Positions 36,187-45,490 of a stretch of DNA of 64,000 nucleotides are shown piece after piece; the stretch's first letter is position 1; every line of letters begins with the position of its first letter. The stretch is from NCBI GenBank assembly GCA_024710905.1, contig JANJTV010000085.1, positions 62,001-126,000 of the forward strand, read 5' to 3'. The DNA comes from Anaerolineales bacterium. Its GTDB lineage: Bacteria; Chloroflexota; Anaerolineae; Anaerolineales; Villigracilaceae. The notes beneath the pieces were generated by a model. It made no database searches. It worked only from the letters and a program-made list of their open reading frames with translations, and was not told the DNA's origin. A program made the translations under genes and the position numbers.

Positions 36187-37097
36187 AGGAAGCAATAGTG
36201 ACTGTCCTCACCTTCCCGTTCAGGCTGATCTGGTGGCTGGTCAGCCTGCCTTTTCGCTTGCTGGGCTGGTTGCTGCGCCCAGTTTGGGAAATGTATAAAA
36301 AAGGCAGCATCTATCAATTTTTCACGGTTGAGCCCGATGAAAAGCCGTTAGGTGACGTGATGGACGCCACCTGGCGGGATCCAAATGTGCTTCTGGAGCA
36401 TGTCGAACATTTCCGCAGCCACCTGTTGCGCATCCTGGTTGGGGTATTTATTGGGGTTGCCATTTCTTTTACATTTACCGAGCAGTTGGTGGCTTTCCTG
36501 GCGTTTCCTGTCGGCGGGCTGCAAAACCTGCAGGCCATCGAGGTAACCGAATCGATCGGCGTCTTTATGCGGGTTGCGTTGATGGCCGGCCTGGCGCTGG
36601 CTTCCCCGTATATTGCATTTGAGCTATGGTTTTACCTGGCGCCTGGCATGAAAGCCCGTATGCGCCTGTACAGCCTGCTGGCCATCCCCATGTCGTTGTT
36701 GTTCTTTGTCGGCGGTATGGCTTTTTCTTTTTATGTCATGTTACCAACCGCCCTGCCGTTCCTGCTCGATTTCCTGGGCGTTACTGCCCGCTTGCGCCCG
36801 GCTTCCTATTTTGAATTCGCAACCGGGATCATGTTCTGGATCGGCGTTGCATTCCAGTTCCCGCTGGTTATTTTTGCCCTGTCTGGCCTGGGGTGGGTGA
36901 AACCCCGTCAATTGATAGACAACTGGCGCATTGCAGTCATATTGATCGCGGTGCTTTCAGCCATGATTACTCCCACCATTGACCCGATAAACATGGCCCT
37001 GGTCATGTCGCCGATGATCGCCCTCTACTTCCTGAGCGTCTTTTTCAGCTGGCTGGCGCAGTTGGGGCGGGGCAAGCCCGAGGCGACCCCCGTTTAA
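36183..37097 (+). CDS. tatC: Twin-arginine translocase TatC with N-terminal extension
   Basis: A 304-aa TatC, the membrane receptor for twin-arginine signal peptides. The normal start of the family (LEHVEHFRSHLLRILVGVFI) only appears near residue 70. The first 70 residues are an extension with a hydrophobic/aromatic stretch (LTFPFRLIWWLVSLPFRLLG) that could be an extra membrane or interfacial helix. Six core helices follow, with the conserved YIAFELWFYLAPGM and the periplasmic loop. The start is fixed by the four-base overlap with tatB; no better internal ATG matches the usual TatC length. Confidence 0.92.
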   Translation: MKEAIVTVLTFPFRLIWWLVSLPFRLLGWLLRPVWEMYKKGSIYQFFTVEPDEKPLGDVMDATWRDPNVLLEHVEHFRSHLLRILVGVFIGVAISFTFTEQLVAFLAFPVGGLQNLQAIEVTESIGVFMRVALMAGLALASPYIAFELWFYLAPGMKARMRLYSLLAIPMSLLFFVGGMAFSFYVMLPTALPFLLDFLGVTARLRPASYFEFATGIMFWIGVAFQFPLVIFALSGLGWVKPRQLIDNWRIAVILIAVLSAMITPTIDPINMALVMSPMIALYFLSVFFSWLAQLGRGKPEATPV

Positions 37098-37221
37098 GAG
37101 CTATTCGCATAATCCCAAAATTGATATAAGATTAAGAAAACACCTTCCTTCGCAACAGGGGGAAGGATGGCCTGGCACCTACACGCCGAAACCCAGGGCT
37201 GCCGGGCGAGGAGAATTGCCG
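37098..37221 (+). promoter_or_regulatory. Structured leader before the carbohydrate-active lipoprotein gene
   Basis: After a TATAAG/TAAGAT-like -10 (37125-37132) the predicted leader contains two hairpins: a 6-bp CCTTCC/GGAAGG stem near 37142-37168 and a GCCTGG/CCAGG-type stem near 37170-37200. A GAGGAG site follows seven bases before the ATG. No known riboswitch consensus was matched. Confidence 0.3.
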
Positions 37222-39717
37222 ATGAAACCCCGTCATCATTCAATCATGGTACAGGTCAGCGCCGCCTTCATGCTGGCGTTGGTCAGCATGTCCTGTACAT
37301 TTTCGTTGCTGGATTGGGGCTCGCTGGCCCCGGACGAGAATCCGCAGCCGGGTACTGGCCCGACAGCCACCCCGCAGCCGCTCGCCGAGCTCACTTTTAA
37401 TGTAGACCTGCCTGCCCCGCTTGGGCAGGGTGAGACGCTTTATATCGCCGTGCTGGATGAAGTTACCGGTCTGGCCCTGAACCCCTTGCTGTACCAGATG
37501 CAACCGGTGGATACCCTGCGTTACACATTCAAACTGCCTGTGCCGCTGGGTTCTGTGGTCAAGTATCGTTACATCCGGCAGGGGGCAGCCATTGTACAGG
37601 AAGATACCTCGCTGGGGCAGCTGGTTCGTTACCGCATGGCCTATGCTGGCGGCCCGGCGGCTGTGGACGATAAACTGACCTCCTGGGGTGACCAGCCATA
37701 CACCGGGCCGACCGGGCGCATCAACGGCACGGTGACCAACGCCCAGACAGGCGCGGCCATCCCGAATGCGTTGGTGCTGGCAGGCGGCGTGTCTGCATTG
37801 ACCGATTCGCTCGGCCAGTATTCACTGGAGGGGTTGCCGCCAGGCACGCACAACCTGGTGGCCTATGCGCTGGATGGAACCTTCCAGCCTTTCCAGCAGG
37901 GGGCGGCCGTGGCACAAGACCAGACAACCACCGCGCCAATCTCGGTGACCAGCCTGCCCATGGTACAAGTGACCTTTGTGGTCAGTGTACCGCCTAATAC
38001 CGTGGTTGGCGCGCCGGTGCGCTTGGCCGGGAACCTGCTCTCGCTGGGAAATTCTTATGCAGACCTGAACGGCGGCCTGAGTGGGGTCGCCTCGCGGATG
38101 CCCACCCTTGCGCAAACCTCCGATGGGCGCTACAGCCTGACCTTGCGATTACCTGCCGGAGCAGACATCCGTTACAAATACACCCTGGGCGACGGTTTCT
38201 GGAATTCAGAGCATAATCAGGATGGCGGCTTTGTCATTCGCCAACTGATCGTGCCCAACGTGGATACGGTCGTGAATGACACGGTGGAAACCTGGCAGGC
38301 CGGGCCGTCTGCGCCGATTACTTTTGAAGTGACTGTGCCGGGCAATACGCCTGCCAATGATATTGTACACATCCAGTTCAACCCCTACGGATGGACGGAA
38401 CCCATCCCGATGTGGCCGGTGGGCAACAATAAGTGGATCTATAAACTATTCAGTCCGCTGAATATGCTCGGCAGTTTCGGCTATCGTTATTGCCGTAATG
38501 GCCAATGCGGCGCGGCGGATGATGTTGCCACGGCCGGGCCAACCGGTTCTGGGCGCACGGTAAGCACCAGCCTGGTTTCTGAGAACATCCAGGACAGCGT
38601 ACGCGGCTGGACCTGGTGGCCGGAAGCCGACCCGGTGACGATTGTTGCCGTCCCGGTAACGGCCCGCCAGGGCGCCTTCTGGACCGGGATTGAGTTCCAG
38701 CGGTCGTATCACCCCAACTGGCAGGGGCTTTACCCGCAGGCCATGCAGAACATCCAGGCGCTGGGTTCCAATTTTGCCATTATTACCCCCACCTGGACGG
38801 CTTCAGGCGCCAATCCGTTGATCTTTGCCCCCACCCCCGGGCAGGACCCGCTCTGGGCGGATGCCCAGCAGGCCATCCAGTATGGCCGCGCCTTAAACTT
38901 GAATGTGGCTGTCTTTGCTACGCCGCGCCTGCAACCTTCGTATAACGACTTCTGGGCGCAGGCTCCGCGCGGCTCTGCCTGGTGGGATGCCTGGTTTGCC
39001 CGTTATCGCGCCTTTGCCATCTATCATGCCGACCTGGCGGGTCAGTCTGGCGCACAGGCGCTCATCCTGGGTGGTGCAGAAATCCTCCCGGCTCTGCCCG
39101 GTGGCACCCTGCCGGATGGCAGCCCTTCGAATGTTCCTGCTGATGCTGAAACCCGCTGGCGCGCCATCCTTGGGGATGTGCGTGCCCGGTTTGGCGGGCA
39201 GGTGCTCTGGGCCGTACCATATGAAAATACCTTGCCAACGGCCCCGGCTTTTACCGACCAGGTGGATGCGATCTACCTGTTGTGGTCTGCGCCGATGGCC
39301 TCCAATCCATCCGGCGCGACGGTGGAAGCAATGACCACCGAAGCAGGCCGCCGCATGGATGAGCAGCTATTACCCTTCCTGGCCTCCATTCGGAAGCCGG
39401 TTGTCATTGCCATCAATTACCCGTCCGCAGCCAATGCCGCTGTGGGTTGTGTACCTGCGCCGGGCGGCGGCTGCCTGGACTGGGCTGCTCTGGCCAGGCC
39501 TTTCCCGGATGTGCAATCAGTCAGCCTCGACCTGACCGGGCAGGCCAACCTGTACCAGGCAGTTTTGCAGGCCGTCAACCAGCGCGAATGGATCAGCGGC
39601 GTGGTTTCGCGCGGATATTACCCGCCTGCCAGCCTGATGGACAAATCCACATCCATTCACGGCAAGATGACCGCCGATCTGCTCTGGTACTGGTACCCGC
39701 GCCTGTTGGGAAAATAA
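37222..39717 (+). CDS. Secreted lipoprotein with starch-binding-like modules and a glycosidase-like barrel
   Basis: An 831-aa exported protein. The N-terminus carries a lipoprotein signal (AAFMLALVSMSC, lipidated Cys near residue 30) followed by a Pro/Thr linker. Then come an immunoglobulin-like module (LTFNVDLPAPLGQGETLYIA), a carboxypeptidase-regulatory-like module (GRINGTVTNAQTGAAIPNAL), a CBM20-like module (SLTLRLPAGADIRYKYTLGD) and another related module. The last 300 residues look like a TIM barrel (IQALGSNFAIITPTWTASGA) similar in layout to GH113-type hydrolases. The likely role is binding and cleaving extracellular polysaccharide. The catalytic residues could not be fixed. The ATG at 37222 has GAGGAG seven bases upstream; a TTG two codons earlier is too close to it. 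Confidence 0.7.
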   Translation: MKPRHHSIMVQVSAAFMLALVSMSCTFSLLDWGSLAPDENPQPGTGPTATPQPLAELTFNVDLPAPLGQGETLYIAVLDEVTGLALNPLLYQMQPVDTLRYTFKLPVPLGSVVKYRYIRQGAAIVQEDTSLGQLVRYRMAYAGGPAAVDDKLTSWGDQPYTGPTGRINGTVTNAQTGAAIPNALVLAGGVSALTDSLGQYSLEGLPPGTHNLVAYALDGTFQPFQQGAAVAQDQTTTAPISVTSLPMVQVTFVVSVPPNTVVGAPVRLAGNLLSLGNSYADLNGGLSGVASRMPTLAQTSDGRYSLTLRLPAGADIRYKYTLGDGFWNSEHNQDGGFVIRQLIVPNVDTVVNDTVETWQAGPSAPITFEVTVPGNTPANDIVHIQFNPYGWTEPIPMWPVGNNKWIYKLFSPLNMLGSFGYRYCRNGQCGAADDVATAGPTGSGRTVSTSLVSENIQDSVRGWTWWPEADPVTIVAVPVTARQGAFWTGIEFQRSYHPNWQGLYPQAMQNIQALGSNFAIITPTWTASGANPLIFAPTPGQDPLWADAQQAIQYGRALNLNVAVFATPRLQPSYNDFWAQAPRGSAWWDAWFARYRAFAIYHADLAGQSGAQALILGGAEILPALPGGTLPDGSPSNVPADAETRWRAILGDVRARFGGQVLWAVPYENTLPTAPAFTDQVDAIYLLWSAPMASNPSGATVEAMTTEAGRRMDEQLLPFLASIRKPVVIAINYPSAANAAVGCVPAPGGGCLDWAALARPFPDVQSVSLDLTGQANLYQAVLQAVNQREWISGVVSRGYYPPASLMDKSTSIHGKMTADLLWYWYPRLLGK

Positions 39718-39721
39718 ACTG

Positions 39722-39755
39722 CGAGCCCCGCTTCGGCGGGGCTTTGCTTTATTTT
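39722..39755 (+). terminator. Rho-independent terminator
   Basis: A perfect 8-bp GC stem (39724-39731 with 39736-39743) capped by a TTCG tetraloop is followed by a T-rich tract. It directly follows the lipoprotein gene. Confidence 0.9.
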
Positions 39756-39763
39756 TCACAAAT

Positions 39764-39792
39764 TTGACTCTCCCGCCCGCCTCATGTAGACT
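39764..39792 (+). promoter_or_regulatory. Leaderless promoter of the hydrolase-ligase fusion gene
   Basis: TTGACT (39764-39769), a 17-base spacer and TAGACT (39787-39792) are followed by exactly six bases and then the ATG at 39799. This is the clearest complete leaderless promoter in the window. Confidence 0.75.
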
Positions 39793-39798
39793 GATTGC

Positions 39799-42261
39799 AT
39801 GGATATTGACCTGGAACTCTACCGCCGTGAAGTGCGTATTTCTACCGAGCCGCTGGTGCGCCTGTCTGCCATCGATATTTCGCCCGAGCTGCCGCGCCGC
39901 ACCATTGTTTTCCTGCATGGCTTTGGCGGCCAGGCGGTGCAATGGCGTTTCCAGTTGCAGAAGTTCTCACGGGACAGCCGCGTGATTGCCCTGGACATGC
40001 GCGGGCATGGCCGCTCCGATGCGCCTGCTGCCAGTTATGACATGCCGCTTATCCAGCAAGACCTGTTAACTGCGCTGGATGTGCTGGGTGTTAAAAAACC
40101 TTTCGTGCTGGTCGGTCACTCGTTCGGCGGCGCGGTAGCAGCTGAATTTGCTGTTCAGCATGCGGAAAAATTGGAGCGTCTCATCCTGGTTGCGACCGCC
40201 GGGGAATTCAACCTGAATCCATTCTATAAGTTTGCCCTCGGGCTGCCCCAGGCCGTGCTGCGGGCCATTGGGCCGTTCACCCGCTCCTGGCTTTCGGCCC
40301 CGCCGCATGTGCTGAAATCGTGGTATGCCAACAACCTGTCCACCTGGCGCGGCTGGGAGATGTACCCGAACATTAGCGTGCCGACCCAGGTGGTGCGCGG
40401 ACACCGTGATTTTGTCTTTGAAAAACCGGTCTTTGAACGGGTGGCGGAGAGCATCCCCGGTGTGGACGATGTCGATATTGGCATGTCCGGCCACCTGGTG
40501 ATGCTGGAGCGTCGCGATGCGCTCAACCGTGCCATGGAACGCTTCCTGGAAGGCGGGGTGCAAAAAAACTGGCGCGAGACCACTGCAAAGGATAAAACCT
40601 CTCACAGTCGGGATGCTCTGCGCGCCCAACGTCCCTGGCTGGCGCATTACGAAAAAGGTGTGCCGTACACCATTGGCCTGCCGCAGGTGCCCATGCATCA
40701 CCTGCTGCGTTCGGCGGTACGGCGCTTCCCCAACCGGGTGGCCATCCGCTTTGAAGGCGGCCAGGTATCGTATCGAGGGCTTAATCGCGAAGTCAACCGG
40801 TTTGCCAATGGTCTGCTCTCACTGGGGTTGGGCAGCGGCGCGCGGATTGCCCTGTTGTTGCCCAGCTGCCCGCAGATGGTGGTCGGGTTCTACGGCACGC
40901 TTAAAGCAGGCATGACCGCTGTATTTGTCCCGCCGATGGAACAGCCGGATGAACTCGTCCGGCAATTAAAAGACAGCGAACCTGCCGCCCTGGTGACGTT
41001 AACCGCCTGGGCCGGGTTGGCCCGGCGCATCCAACAGGAAACGGGCGTGCCGCATGTCATCCTGACCGACATTGGCGACTACCTGCCGCTGCATAAAAAG
41101 CTGATTTCCCGCTGGCGAAACCGGGGCATGGCCCTGGCCGGGGCGCTGCGCTGGCCGCGCTGGTTAAGCGGCAAGGGCAATACCAGCCCGGATATTTTCG
41201 TCAGGCCCGAAGACCTGGCGGTCATCCAGTACACGGGTGGTACAACTGGCGAGCCCAAGGGAGTGATGCTTTCGCACCGCAACCTGGTGGCCAATGCCCT
41301 GCAAACCCGCCAGTGGATGCCCGAAGCAGTGGAAGGGCAGGAGCGTTTCCTGTGCGTGTTGCCGTTCTCGCATTCTTACGGGTTGACCGGTACGCTCAAT
41401 GTGCCGATTACCGTGGGCGCAACATTGATTATCAAGCCAACGTTCAATGCTGCCGATGTGCTGAAGAGCATCAAGACGTTCCGTCCGACGATTTTCCCCG
41501 GTGTGCCAAGCATGTATGTGGCGATTAATAATTTTCGCGGCGTGCGCGGCTACGGGCTGTCCTCCATCCGCGCCTGCATCAGCGGTTCCGCCCCGCTGCC
41601 AATTGAAGTGCAGGAGTCTTTTGAGAAATTGACCAAAGGGCGGCTGGTGGAGGGCTATGGCCTGACGGAAGCCTCCCCCATCACCCACGCCAACCCGCTC
41701 AGCGGCATGCGCAAGGTCGGCAGCATTGGCATTCCCTTCCCGTCCACCGAGGCGATGATCCTTGACCTGAAACAGGGTCGCAAACCGATGCCCGCCGGTG
41801 AAATTGGCGAACTCGCTGTTCGCGGCCCGCAGGTGATGATGGGCTACTGGCGCAACCCGGCCGCAACGAAAAAGGTCATCACCCCTGACGGGTGGCTGCT
41901 GACCGGGGATGTGGCCACGATGGACTCGGATGGCTATTTCCGTATCATCGCCCGCAAAGCCGATATGTGGTATCCTGACAAACCCGGCAACCCGGCCTTC
42001 CCGCGGGATGTGGAGGAAGTGCTGTACGAAATTCCCCAGGTCAAGGAGGCCGCTGTGGTGGCGGTGGCGGGCCAGCCAATTGCCTTTGTGATTGCAGGTA
42101 GTGAGCGTCCGCAGGCTGATACGATCCTGGGCTATTGCAGGCGCCGCCTGCCGCCTGCGCTGGTGCCGCGCCTGGTCTTTTTTGTGGATGATTTCCCACG
42201 ATCTTTTATCGGAAAGGTGCTAAGAAGGGAACTTGCAAAACACGTCGAACAATCTGATTGA
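39799..42261 (+). CDS. Alpha/beta hydrolase fused to an acyl-CoA/acyl-acid ligase
   Basis: An 820-aa two-domain protein. Residues 1-255 are an alpha/beta hydrolase (IVFLHGFGGQAVQW, nucleophile in VLVGHSFGGAVAAEF, late histidine in MSGHLVMLE). Residues 290-820 are an ANL-superfamily adenylating enzyme with VIQYTGGTTGEPKGVMLSHR, VEGYGLTEASPITHANP, LLTGDVATMDSDGYF and a C-terminal SFIGKVLRRELAK with the acyl-transfer lysine. One chain could release an acyl group and reactivate it as acyl-CoA, or act on a wax- or polyketide-type ester. A second alpha/beta hydrolase gene overlaps its end by 29 bases. Confidence 0.88.
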   Translation: MDIDLELYRREVRISTEPLVRLSAIDISPELPRRTIVFLHGFGGQAVQWRFQLQKFSRDSRVIALDMRGHGRSDAPAASYDMPLIQQDLLTALDVLGVKKPFVLVGHSFGGAVAAEFAVQHAEKLERLILVATAGEFNLNPFYKFALGLPQAVLRAIGPFTRSWLSAPPHVLKSWYANNLSTWRGWEMYPNISVPTQVVRGHRDFVFEKPVFERVAESIPGVDDVDIGMSGHLVMLERRDALNRAMERFLEGGVQKNWRETTAKDKTSHSRDALRAQRPWLAHYEKGVPYTIGLPQVPMHHLLRSAVRRFPNRVAIRFEGGQVSYRGLNREVNRFANGLLSLGLGSGARIALLLPSCPQMVVGFYGTLKAGMTAVFVPPMEQPDELVRQLKDSEPAALVTLTAWAGLARRIQQETGVPHVILTDIGDYLPLHKKLISRWRNRGMALAGALRWPRWLSGKGNTSPDIFVRPEDLAVIQYTGGTTGEPKGVMLSHRNLVANALQTRQWMPEAVEGQERFLCVLPFSHSYGLTGTLNVPITVGATLIIKPTFNAADVLKSIKTFRPTIFPGVPSMYVAINNFRGVRGYGLSSIRACISGSAPLPIEVQESFEKLTKGRLVEGYGLTEASPITHANPLSGMRKVGSIGIPFPSTEAMILDLKQGRKPMPAGEIGELAVRGPQVMMGYWRNPAATKKVITPDGWLLTGDVATMDSDGYFRIIARKADMWYPDKPGNPAFPRDVEEVLYEIPQVKEAAVVAVAGQPIAFVIAGSERPQADTILGYCRRRLPPALVPRLVFFVDDFPRSFIGKVLRRELAKHVEQSD

Positions 42262-43054
42262 ACAGGAACCGGTTGTCAGTGCGGTTCAGCAAGGCCAGGG
42301 CGCGCCAGTCATTTTTATTCATGGGCTGGCCGCTTCCTTGTTTGATTGGAAAGATGCCCTGCCTGCCATTTCGCGCGCCGGGTATGCAGGCCATGCCATT
42401 GACCTGTTGGGCCACGGCTGGAGCCAGAAACCGGCCAACATAGAAGACTATACTGTTGAACAGGTCTACAGCCATTTCTGGCGCTGGGTGGAAAGCCTTG
42501 AACTCAGCCAGCCTGCCGTGCTGGTCGGGCATTCGCTAGGCGGGTACCTGGCCATGCAAGCCGCCCGCCGTTCGCCGGACTCTGTGAAAGCGTTGGTGTT
42601 GCTCTCCCCGTTTTTCAGCCGCAAGCAGTTGCCGCGCTTGCTGCAGATTCGTTATCACGGACCGTTGATCAACACAGTCATGATCCAGCACACGCCACAA
42701 TGGCTGATTCGCTCGATCATTGACCTGACCAGCCTGTCCATTCGGAATGGCTATGTGCTGCCGGAGGATGTGCGCGCCCAGACCGCCGAGGACTACAAAC
42801 GTTCGCACCCGGCGATTTTTAATATCCCCGGCAGCATGGAAGACCTGTCCGAGGTCGGGAGCGGGATTCCCCACCCTGTGCTGGTGGCCTGGGGCAAACG
42901 GGATGTCACCCTGACCCCGGCCAGCTTCCCGCCGTTTGCGGCGCGTTTCCCCCATGCCCAAACAGCCGAATTGCCGGGCGGGCATGTGCCGCATCAATCC
43001 CATCCGCAGGATTTTAACCAGGCCCTTTTGTCGTTCTTGGCAAGTTTGTCGTAA
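42233..43054 (+). CDS. Alpha/beta hydrolase
   Basis: A 273-aa alpha/beta hydrolase with an oxyanion-hole region VIFIHGLAASLFDW, the nucleophile elbow VLVGHSLGGYLAMQ, the acid in AWGKRDVTLTP and the histidine in PGGHVPHQSHP. The start is TTG at 42233 with AAGGGA just upstream, inside the 3' end of the fusion gene. No in-frame ATG precedes the first domain strand. The overlap implies coupled translation and a shared pathway, probably lipid or ester turnover. Confidence 0.85.
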   Translation: MQNTSNNLIEQEPVVSAVQQGQGAPVIFIHGLAASLFDWKDALPAISRAGYAGHAIDLLGHGWSQKPANIEDYTVEQVYSHFWRWVESLELSQPAVLVGHSLGGYLAMQAARRSPDSVKALVLLSPFFSRKQLPRLLQIRYHGPLINTVMIQHTPQWLIRSIIDLTSLSIRNGYVLPEDVRAQTAEDYKRSHPAIFNIPGSMEDLSEVGSGIPHPVLVAWGKRDVTLTPASFPPFAARFPHAQTAELPGGHVPHQSHPQDFNQALLSFLASLS

Positions 43055-43076
43055 GGTGTTGCCTGAGGAGGATGCG

Positions 43077-44291
43077 ATGAAAATGCGTTTGTTCAGTCTT
43101 TTGATGGTTGTATGTTTTGTGCTGGCGGCCTGCCTGCCGCTCCCGCCACCTGTGGAAGCCCCGCCCCCGGCTGCCAGTACCCTGCCGCCGGTTGAGCCGA
43201 CCCTGCCTGCCACGGAGATACCGACCGAGGAAACGCATTCGTCAGAGCAATCCCACAGCGCTGAAGAATCGCACACGCATACCGACGTGCTGGATGTCAC
43301 CCGCCTGGCGCTGGGTGATGGCAGGACGTCTTCGGCCCCGCAGCGTGGCTATGTCTTTAGCTGCTCAACCCGGTTTGACGGGCCGCAGGCCCAGGGTACC
43401 GGCGCTTGGATGAACGGGGACGGCACCTGGGACCTGACCAAAAAGATTTCCGTGGATGGTGCTGTAACCTGGCCGCATTCTTTTGATGTGCGTGTTCAGG
43501 GGAGCGAGCGCGTTTTCACCGGCAACGACCTGCCGAATCACATTACTGGTACTTTCCCGGTCAGTCCGTCTGATGACGCCTATGCCATTGACCGCAACCC
43601 GAACAGCATCCGCGCACAGCAGGTTTCGTTTTCCATCCCGGTCTTCCCGACCCTGGCGGCCCAGCCAACCTGCGTGGGCGGGGAGGTGGGATTCATGCTC
43701 TCGGGCGTGGTCTTGTTCAGCGCTTTTGATGCCGCCGGGGGCGACGCGGTGGCCCGCGAAGTGCAGGATGGCTGTGACGGCCACCCGCAGGAAAGTGGTT
43801 TCTACCACTACCACAGCCTGAGCCGCTGCCAGGAGGATGGCGCTGCCGGGCATTCCGAGTTGATGGGCTACGCCTTTGATGGCTTCGGGATTTATGGTTA
43901 TTACGGCGAGGATGGCCGCGAAGTGACCAATGCCGACCTGGACGAATGCCACGGGCACATCCACGAGATTTTCTGGGAAGGTCAGTCGGAGGAAATGTAT
44001 CATTACCACGCCACGCGCGAGTTCCCCTACGTGGTGGGCTGCTTCCGCGGGACGCCTTCTGTGAGAGGCCTTACCACCCCCGGCGGAACAGGCCAGCCGC
44101 AAACCGGCACGGGTCCCACCACCGGCCAGGGGCAGCAACCGCCGCAGGAGGCGATAATTGCGTGTAGTGGTCTGTCTGCTGGGGTGGCCTGCACGGTGAA
44201 CACCCCCAACGGCGCATTGACCGGCACCTGCCAGCAGCCGCCCAACCTGCAGCAACTGGCTTGTGTCCCGGCGGGCGGGCCGCCGCCTTAA
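43077..44291 (+). CDS. YHYH domain lipoprotein
   Basis: A 404-aa exported lipoprotein. The signal and lipobox are at the N-terminus (SLLMVVCFVLAACLPLPPP), followed by a Pro/Glu/Ser/His-rich linker. The YHYH domain covers about residues 95-330: the paired motifs are SGFYHYHSLSRC and EMYHYHATREFPYVVGCFRG, and a GFGIYGYYGEDG element lies between them. Family function is unknown; the histidine-rich motifs suggest metal binding. A C-terminal extension is rich in Gly/Pro/Gln and has several cysteines. The ATG at 43077 with GAGGAGG upstream gives the signal peptide. Confidence 0.85.
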   Translation: MKMRLFSLLMVVCFVLAACLPLPPPVEAPPPAASTLPPVEPTLPATEIPTEETHSSEQSHSAEESHTHTDVLDVTRLALGDGRTSSAPQRGYVFSCSTRFDGPQAQGTGAWMNGDGTWDLTKKISVDGAVTWPHSFDVRVQGSERVFTGNDLPNHITGTFPVSPSDDAYAIDRNPNSIRAQQVSFSIPVFPTLAAQPTCVGGEVGFMLSGVVLFSAFDAAGGDAVAREVQDGCDGHPQESGFYHYHSLSRCQEDGAAGHSELMGYAFDGFGIYGYYGEDGREVTNADLDECHGHIHEIFWEGQSEEMYHYHATREFPYVVGCFRGTPSVRGLTTPGGTGQPQTGTGPTTGQGQQPPQEAIIACSGLSAGVACTVNTPNGALTGTCQQPPNLQQLACVPAGGPPP

Positions 44292-44321
44292 AACAAAAAC
44301 AGCCAGGGCAAAACCCTGGCT
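44287..44321 (-). terminator. Terminator of the upp operon
   Basis: A perfect 10-bp stem (44297-44306 with 44312-44321) with loop CAAAA has a T-rich tract on the minus-strand side. It probably also stops the converging YHYH gene less efficiently. Confidence 0.85.
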
Positions 44322-44337
44322 GTTGTCTTGATGCGTC

Positions 44338-44820
44338 TTATTCCCCGTCAATTTTGAAAATGCGCGGGTTGGACAGGCTGTAAGTGATTTTCACTGTTTT
44401 GCCTTCTTTCACTTTGCGGGCCACCCGCCCCACCCAGGCATCTATTTGAGTCGGTTGGTTGGCACCCTGCGGGGTGAATTCGAGCACGGCGTAGTCATCC
44501 ACCAGGATGTTGGTGGTGTTACTTTCAATGAGAAGCCGACTGCGTTTTTCTGTTTTGAGCACCAGGGCGCTGGCCTGTTGGCCGTCCTGCCTGAGTTGGA
44601 TGGCCCGCAGCAGCGGGATGAACAGCAAAAACACCAGGATTAAGAAGAAGACGACTGCCAGGCCCAGGCCGGGCAGGAAGTACCCGCGCACGCTTTCATC
44701 CAGCAGGCTGGCGGCGGCAATGCCCAGCGAGGCCAGCAGGCCGAGCGCGGTCACCAGGGTGGGCATTTCAAAGACCTGTCCAACTCCAAAAAGCGGTTGT
44801 AAACGGGAGGCAGGTTTCAT
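44338..44820 (-). CDS. Two-helix membrane protein with a soluble beta domain, unknown function
   Basis: A 160-aa protein with two membrane helices (about residues 20-40 and 48-72) and a C-terminal soluble domain of about 85 residues (ASALVLKTEKRSRLLIESNT then YAVLEFTPQGANQPTQIDAW). The layout resembles DUF3592- or NfeD-like membrane proteins, without a firm match. It lies 14 bases after upp and is likely co-transcribed with it. Confidence 0.65.
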   Translation of the reverse strand: MKPASRLQPLFGVGQVFEMPTLVTALGLLASLGIAAASLLDESVRGYFLPGLGLAVVFFLILVFLLFIPLLRAIQLRQDGQQASALVLKTEKRSRLLIESNTTNILVDDYAVLEFTPQGANQPTQIDAWVGRVARKVKEGKTVKITYSLSNPRIFKIDGE

Positions 44821-44834
44821 GCGTGTAACTCCTT

Positions 44835-45461
44835 TTAGGCCGTGCCAAACTGGCGATCCCCTGCGTCGCCCAGGCCGGGAACAATGTAGCCTTTTTCGTT
44901 CAGGTGGCTGTCAATGGCGGCCAGGTAAATATCCACATCCGGGTGGGCGGCCTGCATGGCGGCAATGCCTTCCGGCGCGCCGATCAGCCCGACGAACTTG
45001 ATCTTTTTCACGCCCCAGCGTTTGAGCACGTCCACGGTGGCGGTGGCAGACCCGCCGGTGGCCAGCATCGGGTCCAGGATCAGGCAGACCGAGACGGTCG
45101 GTTCGGTGGGCAGCTTGTTGTAATATTCCACCGGGCGTAGGGTTTGCTCGTCGCGGTACAGGCCAATGTGCCAGACCTCGGCCTGGGGCATCAGCTCCCA
45201 GATGCCTTCCACCATGCCCAGCCCGGCGCGCAGGATCGGCACCAGCCCGATCTTTTCCTGCAACTCCCGCCCCTTGATTTTTGCCAGCGGGGTTTCCAGG
45301 TCGCATTCCACGGTCGCCAGGTCGGAGGTGGCTTCGTAGGCCATCATCGCGGCGATCTCCTGCACCAGCTCGCGGAATTTTTTCGGCTCGGTGCGTTTGT
45401 CGCGCAGGCGGCTCAATTTGTGCGCCACTAGCGGGTGCCGGGATTCATACACGTTCGACAT
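44835..45461 (-). CDS. upp: Uracil phosphoribosyltransferase
   Basis: A 208-aa enzyme that makes UMP from uracil and PRPP. The PRPP loop is [20 protein letters not shown], with [16 protein letters not shown] before it and the uracil-binding [15 protein letters not shown] at the C-terminus. The ATG at 45461 is preferred over one two codons upstream because it sits seven bases after AGGAG; the upstream ATG is only one base away from it. Confidence 0.96.
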   Translation of the reverse strand: MSNVYESRHPLVAHKLSRLRDKRTEPKKFRELVQEIAAMMAYEATSDLATVECDLETPLAKIKGRELQEKIGLVPILRAGLGMVEGIWELMPQAEVWHIGLYRDEQTLRPVEYYNKLPTEPTVSVCLILDPMLATGGSATATVDVLKRWGVKKIKFVGLIGAPEGIAAMQAAHPDVDIYLAAIDSHLNEKGYIVPGLGDAGDRQFGTA

Positions 45462-45490
45462 GGACATTCTCCTGGATGGGATTTTTCACC

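Noticed and set aside
37138-37215. A possible riboswitch before the carbohydrate lipoprotein gene.
   Set aside because: Hairpins are present, but the key conserved bases of cyclic di-GMP, fluoride and cobalamin riboswitches could not be aligned, so it is kept only as a structured leader.
43365-44351. A 328-codon minus-strand frame.
   Set aside because: It is antisense to the YHYH lipoprotein, whose signal peptide and paired motifs are unambiguous.
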